The notes below the pieces were generated by a model. It worked only from the letters and a program-made list of their open reading frames with translations, did not search any database and had not been told where the DNA came from. From Cornus controversa (Eukaryota > Streptophyta > Magnoliopsida > Cornales > Cornaceae), in assembly GCA_026545225.1 (NCBI GenBank), contig CM048850.1:27953797-28017796 (forward strand): a DNA stretch of 64,000 nucleotides, written 5' to 3'. Shown here piece by piece: positions 1 to 14,534 of this stretch. Position 1 is the stretch's first letter; each line of letters opens with the position of its first letter. The translations under genes and the position numbers were made by a program.

Positions 1-2990
1 AAAGGTCACCGCCTCCTATCAACATAACTCTTCTAATAACTCTGATCAGTAAACAATTGTCGTCTTATCACTTTAATCTTTTATGTAGTCTCTTAGACAA
101 TATCCAACCCCAAAGCCTCCATTTCACATACCATACAATGCCTCAAATGGAGTCATCTCAATACTAGCTTGATAGTTATTATTGTATACAAACACCACCA
201 ATGGAAGGTGATCCTCCCAACTACCACAAAAATCAAGCACACATGTCCATAGCATATCCTCCAAAATTTGTATAGTACATTCTGACTGACCATCTGTTTG
301 AGGATGAAAGGTCGTACTAAAATGAAGGTATGTATCAAGTGTTATCTGAAAGCTCCACCAAAATTGTGACATAAACCATTGGTCTTTATCTGATACAATA
401 GAAATTGGCATTCTGTGCAGGTTTAAAATCTGATAAATACACAACTAATTGAGAGTATCCACATCATCAATCACCCAAATAGGGAGAAAATGAACCACCT
501 TGGTCAATCTATCCACAATGACCCAAACGACATCGTGACTCTTCCTCAACCTCAGTAATCCTGTCACAAAATTCATAATGACATGTTCCCATTTCCACAT
601 AGCTACTGGTAACGGTTGTAACAAATTCGTCGATCTTTGATATTCAGTCTTCACTTGTTGAGAAGTGAGGCACCTTGCTACAAATTGTGCAACATCTTTC
701 TTCATACCCTTCCACCAATACTGTCTACGCAAATTGTTATACATCTTGGTACCACCAGGATGTACTACAAGTCTAAAGCAATGAAATTCTCTAAAGACCT
801 CATCCCTAAAAGCTAATGGTATTATCATTTTCCCTTTGAACCTCAAACCTCTATTGGAATGAACTATATAACTTTCCACTACTTCGCAACCCAAGATCCG
901 AGTGCAAGTATCCTCCATCTCACTATCATGCCTCTATTCATCAACCACTCTACTCACTAGAGTTGGTTGTGCAATAAGGGTGAACAACGTTGTCGCTCAC
1001 CACCTTCACTGAAATACAATCCCATTTCTGAGATGTCTTCCATCATTTTCCACTCGCGAATGACAATGCTTGCCAATGTACCATGTGATTTCCTACTCAA
1101 AGCATCGGTTGCTACATTAGCCTTTCCTAGGTGACATTGAAGAGCAAAGTTATAATCCTCCATGTACTCCACGCACCTCATTTCCCTCATATTCAAGTTA
1201 TATTGTGTGAAAAGGTACTTTAAGCTCTTATAATCAGAGAAAACCTCAAAATTTTCTCCATACAAGTATTGCCTCCACATTTTTAAAGCAAAAATTATCG
1301 CTGCTAACTCTAAGTCGTGAGTTGGGTAATTCTGCTCATGTATCTTCAACTGTCAGGAACCATATGCAATCACCTTCTCGGTTTGCATCAATACACATCC
1401 CAATCCATCTTAAAAAGTATCACAATAGATCACGTAACCCAAACCACATTCGAGAATAATCAATACTGGGGCACTAGTCAATCGACTCTTTAGTTCCACA
1501 AATGAATGCTCACAAGCAGCATTACACACAAACTGAACTCTTTAATAAGTAAGTTTAGTCATAGGCACCACTAACTTCGAAAAGTCCTTCACAAAGCGTC
1601 AATAGTAGCCCGCTAGTCCCAAGAAACTACGTATCTCAAATACATTCTTTGGCCTTTCCCAATTAATCACCGCTTCAATCTTAGAAAGATCCATATCACT
1701 GCTTCAATCTTAGATCCACAGAAACTCCTCCTTCTGACACCACGTGTCCAAGGAAATTCACTTCCGTTAGCCAAAATTCATATTTTTCATACTTGGCATA
1801 CAAACAATGCTCCCTTAAAATCTGTAACACTGTCCTTAAGTGAATATCATGTCCCTCTATAGAGGATAAGAACACGAGAATATCATCCACATACACCACC
1901 ACGAATCTATCCAAGTAAACATTGAAGACTAGGTTCATTAAATCCATGATCGCTGACGGTGCATTCGTCAAACCAAATGGCATCACTAGAAACCCTTAGT
2001 GTCCATATATAGTCTGAAAAGCAGTCTTCAGAATGTCCTCATCTCTTACCCTCAACTGGTAATACCCTAACCTCAAGTCGATCTTTGAAAAATACGTTGA
2101 ACCCTTCAGTTAATCAAACAAGTCATCTATCCTTAGCAAAGGATACTTGTTCTTGATCGTTGCTTGGTTCAATTTTTGATAGTCTATACACAATCACAAA
2201 GATCTGTCCTTTTTCTTAGGAAATAGGATCAGAGCTCCCCAAGGCGATGTACTAAGCCGTACAAACTCCTTAATTGTCTAACAATTCTTATTATTGATCT
2301 TCAACTCCTTCAACTATGTCGGTGCCATACGGTACGGTGCCATAGAGATAGGCATGGTACCAAGGGTAAGATCAATAATGAATACTACTTCTCGCATCGA
2401 AGGTAACTATATTAAGTCCCCTGGAAACACCTCCAAGAAATCACAACTACCGGTGGAAACTTTCCATAAGTCATAATCTTTTCCTCCTTGGTTAACAAGC
2501 TAGTTTAGAAACATCCAATCTCAATCCGAACACCGGAACTATATAGTGTTGGTATATAGAAATCATTTCATTTTCCCATAAAATAGAAGCAGTCACCCTC
2601 AGGTGCACACACTGTCACTCTCCTACGGAGACAATCGATCGTGGCTCTAACATTAGACAACTAATCCATACCTAAAATGACATCAAAACTAGTCATATCT
2701 AGCAACACAAAGTCAAACACTAACAGACGTCCAACAACCTCGATCTTGCAAGACTGACAAACTCTACCTCTAACAGGCGTATTAATGGACAATGGTGACT
2801 TCAGTGATGACACCTCCAGACCCAAGGCACATGCAAATGCAGTAGATATGAATGAATGAGATGTACTTGAATATATCAACATCCTAGCCCACAAACTAGA
2901 AATTAGGAAAAAACCTCTGACCACTGACGGCCCCGGTATATCTTTTTCCTGAGTAAGGGTGAAAGCACGACCCTAAATTTACTGTCGCCG
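1..2990 (-). mobile_element. Ty3/gypsy retrotransposon fossil, Tekay/Del-type chromovirus, partial
   Basis: Read on the minus strand, this is the pol part of a chromovirus, with domains in normal order. An aspartic-protease region lies at about 2661-2924 (SHSFIS, later VILGMD). Reverse transcriptase lies at about 1700-2250 ([10 protein letters not shown] and the catalytic YVDDIL). RNase H lies at about 957-1349, and the integrase zinc-binding and core regions at about 124-918 (HPQTDGQSE in the core). The MDLMN stretch after MPFGLTNAP and the integrase wording are typical of the Tekay/Del lineage. The element runs off the left edge of the window, so its 3' end is not visible, and no gag is recognised. 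It is clearly broken, with roughly ten breaks, and old. I am sure of the superfamily and fairly sure of the lineage. Confidence 0.85.
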
Positions 2991-3003
2991 CTAACCAACA
3001 ACA

Positions 3004-5299
3004 TGATAGGCGTAGAATGTTATGCATTCTAGCCTCTTAATTTAAATATTTTATTCTCTTAGTGATGGATTATTTGTGATTTTACTCTGTTTTAGTATTT
3101 TTTGTTTTTTTAGGTCCTTAATGATAATTTCAGTTAAACTATGATTTTTGGGCTTTTAAAGATGACATTCAAGAGGGTTATAAGAAGCCTATATCAAGTG
3201 GATCAATTCTAGCCAATATTTCAACTCAAAATAACCTAACAAAAAGGCCCAAGAGAATTATAACTGCATAAACACAGTTTTAATCCCGTTTGGGTACACT
3301 GCATGTAAATCTTACTTCTGACTATCAAAACGGCCCAATTCCTAACCAAGTTGAACGAAATTCGATTTTGAATCATTTTGTATTTCATGAAAATTTCTTG
3401 AATCGGACTTCTGGGGAATAAAAAGTTGGGCCGAAGTTTAGTAAGAAAATTGATTAGCGCTGAATGTTGCATATTTAAACCTCTTTAATTGCATATATTA
3501 ATTCCTTAATTGTATTTACATTGGTATTTTTATGTCATTTTCTTGTTTTTGTTGATTTTAGGACTTTTTCCCAAAATTCAATCAAATCCTATAATTTCGG
3601 GACTTCAATGATGTTTTCATGTGCGATCCAAGCTTTATACGTAATTCCATGAGATAAATATTTTTATTTTATTATTATTTATTTTTTATTATTATTATTT
3701 ATTTATTTTAATAATAATATTTACTATTTTTTTATTATTATTTATCTTATGGAATATGTTCTGGAGGAATATGCTTTGGAATATACCGTGGAATATGCTC
3801 TAAAATATGCTTTTTATTTTGCTTATAAAAGGAGCTTAGAGCTTATTTGTAAAGATATATTGATACACATTTGTAATAGATATAAAGATATGTAGATAGT
3901 ATTATTATTTTGTCAAGAGAGAAAAAGATGGCCAGAGAAGAAAAGCTTTAAAGAAGGTCGTGACAAAACCTTGAAGATCAGATGGAGTTGGGATTGCCTA
4001 TGTTTATGGAGTTCTTCCACCTCACCACAATACAAAGCCCTAGCCATGTAAATATGTTTTAATTGTAATAAATTGGGGGGTTTGTGTATTTATGTGTATA
4101 TGTACTTAGCTTTGTGCCCTGTCTTCAATACAAGTTTACAAATTCTATATGTTCATGTGTTTTAATTCATCATTCTTGTCTTAGAATTATAGATTGTTGC
4201 CCATGCTCTGCAAACACTTATACTTCCACAAGGAGTGTAAATAATGGCTTTGTAGTAGTTTTCACTTTAACATGCATAGCTAGATTTGCATAGTCCATGC
4301 TTAGAGACGGTGATTTCGCTACACTTAGGTAATTAGGTAAGTAGGTAGGTAGGAAAATCACACTTATCGCAGATGAATTATAGTATATTAAGGTGTATGT
4401 ATACTCTTGGAGACGTCGTTGTAGGTGGTACATGCCAAACGAGTCATATAGTACACATTTATATGAATCCCCCAGTTTATTATGAAATGGACATGTTTAT
4501 GAGGCTAGTGGTGAAGTTTGAACCACTCTTTATCTCTCTAAAGTTTATTTTTAATTTATGTTTTATTTTTATGTCATTTAATTTTCAGCACTTTATCATA
4601 AAAACACAAAAACAAATTATTTTGAATTGAATTAGATGAGATCTTGATAACTTAACAAACCAACCAAAAAATAAAGTCTTAATATTCAGTTTCACTGATT
4701 TCTTATCTTTTCTTAAATACTTAATTGTTGTGATTGAACTCAATCCCTCTTGTTTTTATGTGATTATGAGAGTGATTATTACATAATGGTATTAATTGAA
4801 TGTATAATTAAAGTTTTGATGGATTATGCCTAGAGAAGATGAACCATAATGCACCCTAGAGTAGAGTAGATAGGCAGATGGTGTATGTTAATCGAATATA
4901 GTCCATGATGACTTAGCTTTAATTATATGTTATCCCCTTGACAGTTGAAAGTGAGCTTGTAGCTACTGAAACTACTTATGCATGATATAATTGTCCATAG
5001 TTAGTTCAATTAACCATTAATTGTGAAGTTAGTGGTGAAGTCAATAACCCTAGTATTCATCTCATCTTATCTTCACTCTATAGATTTTCTTGCTTCTAGT
5101 TGATTTGCTTTATTTAATTAATTAGGAGCAAAAATCAACAATCTCTCTTTGCTTTAATTTAATTAGAATTAGTCCCATCAATTCAACACAATCAGAACAC
5201 AGTCTTTGTGGTTCGACACCCTTTCAATAGCCCTATTCTGCAAGGAATTCGTTTTATTGCGAAGTGGTAATTTTTAATTGAGACACTTAGCCACGATCA
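3004..5299 (+). repeat. Presumed 5' LTR of old Athila-type element 1
   Basis: The segment starts TGATAGGCGTAGAATG and ends CACGATCA just before a tRNA-Asp-type primer site, which fits the 5' LTR of the plus-strand Athila copy that follows. At 3751-3815 there is an array of about four diverged 15-bp units of the form GGAATATGCTYTGGA. A TATA box (TTATAAAAG) follows at about 3820. Wording from the LTR start (about 3012-3130) recurs near 3450-3600, so the segment may hold an internal duplication or the remains of two LTRs. No matching 3' LTR was found. Boundaries are inferred. Confidence 0.55.
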
Positions 5300-5304
5300 A
5301 TTTT

Positions 5305-5322
5305 TGGCACCGTTGTCGGAGA
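5305..5322 (+). other. Degenerate primer-binding site, tRNA-Asp type
   Basis: The string TGGCACCGTTGTCGGAGA lies six bases after the LTR end. It is a decayed form of the TGGCGCCGTTGCCGGGGA primer site used by Athila elements, which an intact copy shows at about 30686-30705 on the other strand. It marks the LTR/internal boundary of element 1. Confidence 0.7.
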
Positions 5323-8300
5323 CTGTCTATTTCAATTGTTTGGATTTTTAGAATTAGTTCTAGTTGAATTTTTAGTTTAGGAATTTTTTTATTTTGCTTT
5401 TAATTTATTTTATTTTTGTTTTCTTTTCAGGTACTTCAGTCACTATATGCTCAGTCACCGTTCATTGTCTGATCCATTAATACCTTTTGATCTCGAGCTT
5501 GAACACACTCTTAGACTGCAAAGGAGTGTTCCAATTGACCCTATTGTACAAGAGGAAGATATCATTGACGTTATGGCTGATTTGCGTGAGAATGTTAATG
5601 AGGACAATAATAATGTGCCTAATACTATTGGAGAGGACACGATTGCTGAGAGATTATTATGTCCCAGAGACATACAATTCGCTAGCTGGTTTTCAACTGC
5701 CTGATGTCACAGGACATAACTATGAGATCATGTATAGTATTATTCAGATGTTGCCATCTTATTTTGGGCTGACTCAAGAGGATCCATACAAGCACCTGGA
5801 TGACTTCATAGAAGTGTGCTCAACCACCAAAATTCATAACTTCTCTGAATATGCTTTCAGGATGCGACTCTTTCCATTCTCTCTAAAGGACAAAGCCAAG
5901 TATTGGTTCAATTCTCTACTGGCAGGCTCTCATGGACTCAAATGCAACATGAGTTATTGAAAAAATATTTTTCGATAGGGAAGACCAATTAGTTCAAACG
6001 TGTTATCACTAGTTTCTCTGAATCTGAGGGGGAACAATTCTATGAGACATGGGAGAGGTTCAAGGACCTTCTTAAGAAGTGTCCTCGCCATCAAGTTCCA
6101 GAGTGGCACCTTGTGTAGTGTTTCTATGAGGGGCTGACATAAGCCAACATACATATGGTAGATACATCATGTAAAGGTACTTTCATGTTAAAAAGTAAAG
6201 ACGAAGCATGAACTTTGTTCAAAAATTTGAGTGATAATTATTTGCAACATGTGTATTCAACTCGTTCGAGCAAACCATCCAATACAAGGAGGACAGATGA
6301 TATTTTTCAGATAGGTTCTGCAGATGCTATGTCTACCAATATTGACTTGATTACTTAGAAAGTGGCACAAATAATGGCAACTAGTCAAGCTCCTCCTCCT
6401 TCTACAAATTCTTCATTGATAGGCCTATGTGACTTTTGCTCTAGTCCTATGCATCATGTGAATAATTATCCTTCAATTGGGTAGTTTTATGACCTTCAAC
6501 TAGAGCAAGTGCAAGCTACATTCTCTAGACCAATGAATCCTCCATGTGGCAACACTTACAATCCGACATGGAGGAATCATCTTGGTTTCTCATATAGCAA
6601 TCAAGGGGCAGTAATGTAGCCCATGTTTCAGCCTCAGAACTATGTTCCTTCACAACCATATCAAGCTCAAGTTCCTATGCCACCAAAGAACTCAACTTTT
6701 GAGGACAAGATGTTAGGTGCCTTAGCTAAACTCGAGAAGCTTGATTCGAAGCTTGAGAAACTTAGCTTTATTGTTGAAGCAATTCAAGTTACTTTTTAAC
6801 TGGTTCACTCTCATTCTCAGTCAATTGTCAAACTGGAATCTCAGTTTTGATAACTTGCCAACACATTGAGTAAAAGAGAAGAGGGGAAATTACCAAGTCA
6901 ACTAGTTGCCAATCCAAGAGGGATGTATGCTTCTTCTTCAAGCAACTCAAATCATGAGCAGGTTCAAGCCATCACTACTTTGAGAAGTGGAAAAATAATT
7001 AACAACAAGGTGGGGGAAAAAAAGAATGATGAAGAAAAAGAGCTCAAGAGTTCAAGTGCTAAAATTTCCTATGAGCCCAAGGCTTCTTTCCCACAGCATT
7101 TTCAAGAAACATCTAAGTTGGGAAAGCAATGGAACAAGTTACATAACATGATAGAGGTGTTTCATCAAGTGAAGATTAATCTGCCACTACTTGATGACAT
7201 CAAACAGATTCCTCCTTATGCTAAATTCTTAAAAGACGTGTGCATTCAGAAAAGGTGATCCGAGAGTCGTGTTCCCAAGAGAGTGATGCTACCACAACTA
7301 ATGAGTTTTATAATTCAGCATTGCACTCCTCCTAAGTACAAAGCTCCTTGGGCTCTGACTATTTCATGCATTATTGGAGAGACCCATGTGGATAAATCTC
7401 TTCTAGATTTGGGTGCAAGTGTGAACTTATTGCCCTACTCAGTCTATCTACAATTGGGGTTGGGAGAATTGAAGCCTACTATGGTGGTGTTGCAATTGCA
7501 GATAGATCGACCATGCAACCCCGTGGGATTGTCGAAGATGTGCTAATCAAGGTGGACAAGTTTTACTTTCAAATGGAGTTCATTGTTCTAGATACTGAGC
7601 TAGTTCACAATTTGAGAAGGCACATTCCAGTTATCATTGGATGGCATTTCCTAGTAACTACTGATGTTTGTATAAATTGTAGGTTGGGGATCATTGATAT
7701 ATCTTTTGGCAACATGAAGGTAAAGCTGAATATTTTCAATGCCATTCAACATTGTCTAGACTAGAGTGACATTTTCTTCATGGATGTTATTGAAGATTCT
7801 GTGAAGGAGTTTGTTTCATGTGCTCTATCTCAAGACCTTTTGGGGGCATGCATGTCCTTTTTTGACTGTGAATCTTTTGACATTGAGAGATCCATTGAAG
7901 AGGTGAATTCTATGTTTGATGTTGTAACAATTCAAAATACTCCACTTTAGAGAATTCCAATTGAGCCATTGTCTCTTCTTTCTAGCACTCCTTTAGTGCC
8001 CTTATTAGAGTCTCTTCCATGACTGGAATTGAAGCCTCTGCTTGAGAAGCTGAAATATGTATTTTTAGGGGCCAATGAAACCTTTCCAGTTATCATTGCC
8101 TTTGATTTGACAATCATCCAAGAAACAAGCCTAGTGGAAGTCTTATTCAAACATCGTGAAGTAATTGGGTGGAGTGTAGCTGATCTCAAGGGTATTGATC
8201 CCTCTATTTGCATGCATAAAATTCACTTGGAGGATGAAAGCAAGCCATCCCAAGAAGCACAGAGGCGATTGAATCTTAACATGAAAGAGGTGGTGAAAAA

Positions 8301-8695
8301 TGAAGTGATCAAGTTACTTGATGCGGGCATCATCTACCCAATTTTTGACAGAAAATAGGTGAGGCTTAATAAAGTTTTTCCCATTCTGTGGGGGAGTTCA
8401 TTCCACAACACACCTCCACTGGTTGGCGTCTTTGCATTGACTACAGAAAGCTTAACTCCAAGACTTGGAAGGATCACTTTCCTCTACCATTTATTCATCA
8501 GATTCTCGAAAGGTTAGCAGGTCAAAGCTATTATTGTTTCTTGGATGGCTATTCAGGTTATAATCAAGTAGCCATGGATCCAGAAGATCAAGAGAAGACC
8601 ACTTTCATATGCCTTTTTGGTACCTTTGCTTACCGTCGCATGCCCTTTAAGTTATGTAATGCACCAGTGACTTTTCAGAGGTGCATGATGGTCAT

Positions 8696-10190
8696 TGTTG
8701 TTGTTTTACACTTCGACAAAAGAGAATTGATAAAAACCTACAAATACTCTACTAAAATTAGTAAAGCGGTGAGTAGGGGTCGAACCCACAAAGGCTGCGT
8801 TGATTTCGTTGTTAAGCAATCAATACCTTGTCTAATTTAATTCAAAAAGAATTTATTTTATTTTCAAATTAAGGTGCTGAAATTAAATGACATAAATAAA
8901 TGATAGACACTGGAGAGAGAGTCTTGGGAATTGACTTCACCACTAATCTTCTGACAATGACAACTGTATTAATTTGGGACGTCTAATCTATGCATTCAGA
9001 AAAGAATGACTACAAGCCCAATTCAATACTATCAAGAGGATTTGTTCAACATACAATTAAGTATAACTCGTCTTCGCTTAGCATAGCCTATACATCTAAC
9101 TACAAACTACAAAATAAACTAACTAATGATGTGATAGCCCATCTTCGCTTAGTACGAATTATCAAAACTCTAAATTAAACGATCAGTGAAAACTATTGTA
9201 TAACCTGTCTTAACAAAATCACAGGAGTTGAAAAGAACCAAACCCTAATCATTGCAAACTTACGTTCATTATATAAGAACAAAAGTAAATACGGAATGAA
9301 ACAATCTCTTCAAATTAAAATCAATAACACAGTTATTGTTTATGTCTTGGTTATATAATCAATGCACAAATTAAAAAGTCCCCCAAATTAAAATACAATT
9401 TACAACATTGAAAGAAAGGTTAGGGTTACGTCACTTCCCCGGAATGGTGTTTAGTCACTCATGATCAAAGGTCTAGGCTTGAACGATGATGAAATCACCA
9501 TCTTCTTGCCCGTAATCGTGATTAATCACCTCTGTATATCTCTCTGTATTTCTCCCCTTCAGAATACCCTAGTTTTCTCCCTTTTCTCTCTTTTATTTTG
9601 CGAAGCCCGCACAAATGGGACACTTGGCCTCCCAAAGTAGCACCTGCACCTATGAAAGTGGCACCTGCACAATTGAAAGTGGCACCTGCGTCCATGAAAG
9701 TGGCAGCTATGCAAATGGGGCAGAAAGGTACTGTAAGCGTCCATTTTAGGACATTTTTATGAAATATGAAAATGTCCAAAATTGAATTTCCTTTAACGAA
9801 TGAGAAGTTTGGGCTGTTTTGACAGTCGAGTATAGAGTTATGGTCTGAATACCTAAATGGGTCTAGAACTTTCTAGGCCTCAATTGGCCCAGTCTTCAAT
9901 GTGAATAGGCCCATGCTCCTTTTCTTAATTTAAATTTATTTCTAGCCCACTTCTTCAGTTTATTTAATTTGGATCTTCAATATAAATATATCTTAAGGGT
10001 CAAGCTTCAGCTTCCTACTAAAATAGCACCATCTATAGCCCGATTGCACCATTATTAATCAGAATTATTCTTAATCACCTGAAATCATAAAAAGATTAAA
10101 ATTATTAATAAAAATATTAAATAAATATTACTAAGACACTAATTAATATAATTTTAGGGGCATTGAATGCGCAACATTCACTACTTATCA
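8696..10190 (-). mobile_element. Solo LTR of an Athila-type element inside element 1
   Basis: The segment is 1495 bp, starts TGTTGTTG and ends CTACTTATCA. Read on the minus strand it opens TGATAAGTAG, like the other Athila LTRs here. It is flanked by a 5-bp target duplication with one mismatch (GTCAT at 8691-8695, GCCAT at 10191-10195) and lies inside the reverse-transcriptase region of element 1. There is no internal region, so this is a solo LTR left by recombination. It is younger than element 1. Confidence 0.8.
9634..9717. repeat. 4 x 21-bp minisatellite in solo LTR
   Basis: Four consecutive 21-bp units share the core AAAGTGGCACCTGCAC and end in ATG or TTG (9634, 9655, 9676, 9697). In the LTR's own (minus) orientation they lie upstream of TATA-like sequence near 9530. 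That is the same slot taken by unrelated repeat arrays in the other LTRs of this window. Confidence 0.85.
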
Positions 10191-11460
10191 GCCATATTTT
10201 TCAATATGGTAAGAAGTTCTTAGAAGTCTTCATGGATGACTTCTCAATTTTTGGGTCATCCTTTGAAGATTGCTTACAGAATTTGTCACTAGTGTTCCAA
10301 AGATGCTGAGACTGGAATTTGATCCTTAGTTGGGAGAAGAGCCATTTTATGGTGAAAGAGGGCATTATGTTGGGACATGTTATCTCAAAAAAGAGCATTG
10401 AAGTTGATAAAGCGAAGATTGATCTGATCTTTAATTTGCCTCCTCCTACTTCTGTCAGGCAAATTATTTCTTTCTTGGGCCATGTCGGGTTCTATAGAAG
10501 ATTCATTAAGGACTTCAGTAAAATTGCTCAACCCTTATGTCGACTCTTGACTAAGGATGTTACTTTCTCCTTTGATGATGATTGCCTGCAGGCTTTTGAG
10601 AAGTTTCGATCTTTGTTTTCTTCTGCCCCGATTATGCAATCTCCTAAATGGTCTTTGCCATTTGAAATCATGTGTGATGCTTCTAATTATGCAATAAGAG
10701 CTGTTTTGGGACAACAGGAAGACAAGCATCCTAATGTCATCTACTATGTTTGTAAGACTATTTATGATGCTCAATTTAATTACACCACAATAGAGAAGGA
10801 GCTTCTAGCAGTAGTATTTTCCTTGGACAAAATTCGTTCCTATATATTGGGATCCAAGGTTGTTGTCTGTTCCGATCATGCGATATTAAGGCACTTGCTA
10901 GCAAAGAAGTAGACCAAGCCACGTCTTATTTGGTGGATTCTGTTGTTGCAAGAATTTGACTTGGATATTAAAGACAAGAAGGGGACAAAGAACGTGGTGG
11001 TAGATCACTTGTCTTGGATTTTATCAGACTCCTCATTTGATAAGTGCCTATTTGTGAATTCTTTCCGGATGAGCAATTATTTGGAGTGTCCGAGGGATCT
11101 CTACCATAGTAAGTGGATATGAAGGTTAATGGACAGAGACTCAAGCATTGCGTAGAGTGGATTGTGCTTAAGGGAGACGAGAAATTCGTCGACTTGATGG
11201 ATCCCGTTTATCATGATTGATCCTCTCAGTGGATGAACGTTGCTTACGGATGTTAACTGTGGGGTATTTTGTATTTTTGTTCTTTGATTTCTTTTTCTTT
11301 CTTTCTTGCATTTTTCTTTGATGTTTTTCTTTACTTTTCTTTCAATATTAGTTGCATTTTAATGTATTTTTTTATGAGTTTTTGATATTTTAGTTGCTTC
11401 TGGGGGATGTCGATAGGTGGACAAGTGTATTTGACCTCAAAACAAGTGAAAAAGAAGAGG

Positions 11461-11655
11461 TACGATCGACCTTGGGTGATAGACTCCCTGAAAATTGGCC
11501 TTTCGGTCGACCTTGGGCGATAGACGCCCAGGAAGGATCAGGTAGGCTGATCGATCACCCCTCCCTAGGGGGATCGATCGCCCTATATTTTTTGAAGACT
11601 ACCTACATAGCAGCTCGGTGATCGACCGCCCAGCCCTAGGGGGATCGATTGGTCG
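11461..11655. repeat. Imperfect GATCGACC/GATCGATC repeat array in element 1
   Basis: Repeated short words built on GATCGACC, GGCGATAGAC and GGGGATCGATCGCCC recur about six to eight times in both orientations, giving imperfect palindromes. The array follows the VNGQRLK block of element 1. This is the position at which element 3 carries its large TCTCGATTGATCGAGA array. Confidence 0.7.
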
Positions 11656-14534
11656 AGGCCCATGGGTGGCTGGCCTAATTTTTTAAGTGCGATTTAAAGG
11701 CCTTGTTAAAGAACACTTGCTCTTACTCACTTTTTGCATGCTTGGGTGCCCCTTGTTGATTCTCCTACTTCAACATACATTCCGAAACTTCTATTAGGTT
11801 TCTTCTTCACAAAAGGTGTGTTTTTTTTTACAAATTGGTTGGATTTCTATAAGGGATTTTTCATTGCAAGTTTGGGGGAGATCATTGTGCATTGAATTGC
11901 CTGATTTTGAGGCAGTGACAAGCTATAAAGAGGCTGTTGAATGTGGTGATTACATTGCGCACACCAAATGTTCAATAAAATTCCTTAACCAACTTTGTGA
12001 GTTTAAATGGCCCCCAAAAGTCCCCCAATATGCATGGTGCTTCAAGTTCTCATGGTCCACAATGTCCATGACTTGCTCAATCACCAGTTGCCTCTGTACC
12101 TTGAAGGGAGCATGTTAATGAGATGTGGTATCCTAGGCCATTGAACTTTGAGGTGACCTTTGAGATTCTGAAACTATATGGTATGTTCCTCGAGACTCGA
12201 TGGGGTGTCACAGACTTCCATCATCGTCGGGGTTGATTCTATTTTTACTCCAGCATCAACTGTATGATGCCATGTGGTTGCTTTACCGAACGGTCGGCAA
12301 GTTATAACACCACCATGGTTGGCTTAGGTTCCCCTAGTCCTAATTGCTTGTAAATCGAATAAGGAAGTAAGTTAACATTTGCTACCAAATCAAGGAGGGC
12401 CCTCTCGAATTCTTAATCACCAATGATACAAGAAATTATCGGGGTACGCGAATCTTTGAATTTAGGAGGGGTGTTATGATGAAAGATAGAACTCACTTGC
12501 TCGGTTAGAAGGACCTTCTTAGGAACTTGGTTTTGAGTTGGAGTAGATAATAATTGAGCTTCATTCGCCTTTCCCTTATCTTTTGCAAAATTTGAATGTT
12601 CGGAAGAAATATTTGGATTTGGAATCAAAGGAGCTAAATTTGGATTTAAAATAGGAAAATTTGGATTTAAAAAGTGCTCACATTCTTTCGCCCTTAGTTT
12701 ATCCATTTGATTTTCTAAGATTTTACCACTCCTTAGAGTTGTAATTGATTGAGCTTGTTCTTTATGCATATTCACGGAAGAATAAAGCTCATCAACTACG
12801 TGTACTCCTTTAGAGTTTGCCACTAATTGATCAGCAATCTCCTATCCTCTCTTTTATTCAATGCATTTGCTAGTTATCCTATTTGGAATTCTAGCTTTAA
12901 AATAGATTGAGAGTGGGAATGGAACAGTTGAGTATTGGACTCAAGGTTGCCTAAAGCCGCCAAAACCTTGTCCTCAAAATTTGGATTCTGAGGTGGAGGT
13001 GGTGGAGTAGTGTAGAAACTTAAATTGGGTTGATAAGGTCTAGGTTGGAAATGAGATGGACCTTGTCGTCCTTGAGGCCCCCGAGGTCCTTGATTTTGGT
13101 AATGACCTTGGTTTCCATATATTTGATCTCTCTAACCCGGATTATAAGGGTTTTGATAAGAATTTTGGCCCGGTCTAGAATAAAGTGTGTTCACTTTCTC
13201 TTAAGCAAATTCGAGGTATTGCCCCGCATGAGGGAAATCCCTAATATAGTGAAAAGGACTAGAACAGATGGAACACGCATCATATGTAGGAGTAGGAATG
13301 GAACTCGAAGGAGTAAGAGAAGAGGAAGAAGTTCCCGTCAATATAACTTGGTCCAGTTTTTTAGAGAGAACATATATCTTCATTTCAATTGTGTGTTCCT
13401 TACACAATTCAAAGATACTCTCAGCTTTGGCATTGGAGGGAGCAGAAGTCTTACCTTTCCTTTCAATTGAAGAACATTGAGAGGAATTTTGCTCAAGTTC
13501 TTTGAAAAGAGTCCATGCCTCATCGGGACTTTTAAGAAAGAATGTATCCCCACAACTATCATCTACCATTTGCTTATGGGGCTCACTTAGACCATCATAG
13601 AAACCTTGTATCAATTGCCATTTAAGAATAGCATGGTGTGGGCATGATCGCGAAAGATCTTTCATTGTCTCCCACGTTTCATGGAAGACTTCTCCATCCC
13701 ATTGAGAAAAACCAATGATGGCTTTCCGCACATCACTAGTCTTTCCCATTAGAAAGTATTTCTTTAGAAACTCCCATTGCATTTTTGCCTAAGAGTTAAT
13801 AGAATAGGGCTTTAAGGAATTGAACCATTGTTTGGCCTTATCCTTGAGTGAGAAGGAGAAGAGACGAAGCTTTAGGTCATCTTCCGTGAAGTTGTTCAAC
13901 TGGAGGGTTGAACATACTTCTAAGAAGTCATTTGTGTGTTTGTAAGGGTCTCATTAAGTAGCCCATAAAAACAATTAAGACTAATGGTGGAGGATTTGAT
14001 TTCAAAGTGATTCGTCGCCATATTTGGGAAACGAATACACGATGGCGGTGCATAGGTAGTTGGAATATAGAAATCCCGAAGAACCTCCACACTCGGTGGG
14101 GGTGGGGGTTGAAGGACTGAATTTTGTTGTGCATGTATATTAACATTATGTGCCATGTTTCCTCTCCTGGGTTCTCTAAACAATATAGGGTCCCTAAGGA
14201 TGCTATTATGTTGTCTAAGAGTTTGTTCAAGTTCAAGATCACAATGCAACAATAACAATAATAAGGATCTCCTACCTTGCATGTGAGAGTAATACTTCTA
14301 AATTATAAACAAATACAAAATTTAAACAATTAAGTGCACAAAATTGGATACTATATTCACAAAGAATCCAAGTTTAAGTCCCGAATCTTTGAGTGAGTAA
14401 TAAAAACCTAAAATATAACACTTAATAAGCAAAAACAAAAATAGTTACAAATAAAGAATTTAAAGAATGAGTTAGGTTAAAAATCAAATTAGACTCAATC
14501 TTATGATTTTAGCAATTAAACCGTACTTTTGTTT

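Larger units (their letters stand above)
5300..12235 (+). mobile_element. Ty3/gypsy Athila-type fossil, element 1 (internal region)
   Basis: Plus-strand Athila-lineage internal region. Gag lies at about 5447-6850 (FPFSLKDKAK, with a Cys-rich stretch near 6430). A protease region lies at about 7283-7760 (LLDLGASVNLLP). Reverse transcriptase lies at about 8029-8690 (LCIDYRKLN) and continues after a nested solo LTR. RNase H is at about 10319-11035 (CDASNYA, then YTTIEKELLAVVFSL). A short block at about 11130-11225 (VNGQRLK, DPVYHD) matches the end of the gag-protease coding region in the young element 3. No integrase was recognised. After about 11250 there is a repeat array and a low-complexity tail. 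Broken with many breaks, old. The right border against element 2 is approximate. Confidence 0.8.

Noticed and set aside
9522-9779. ORF with repeated AGATF residues
   Set aside because: It is the translation of the 21-bp minisatellite inside a solo LTR; nothing supports a gene.
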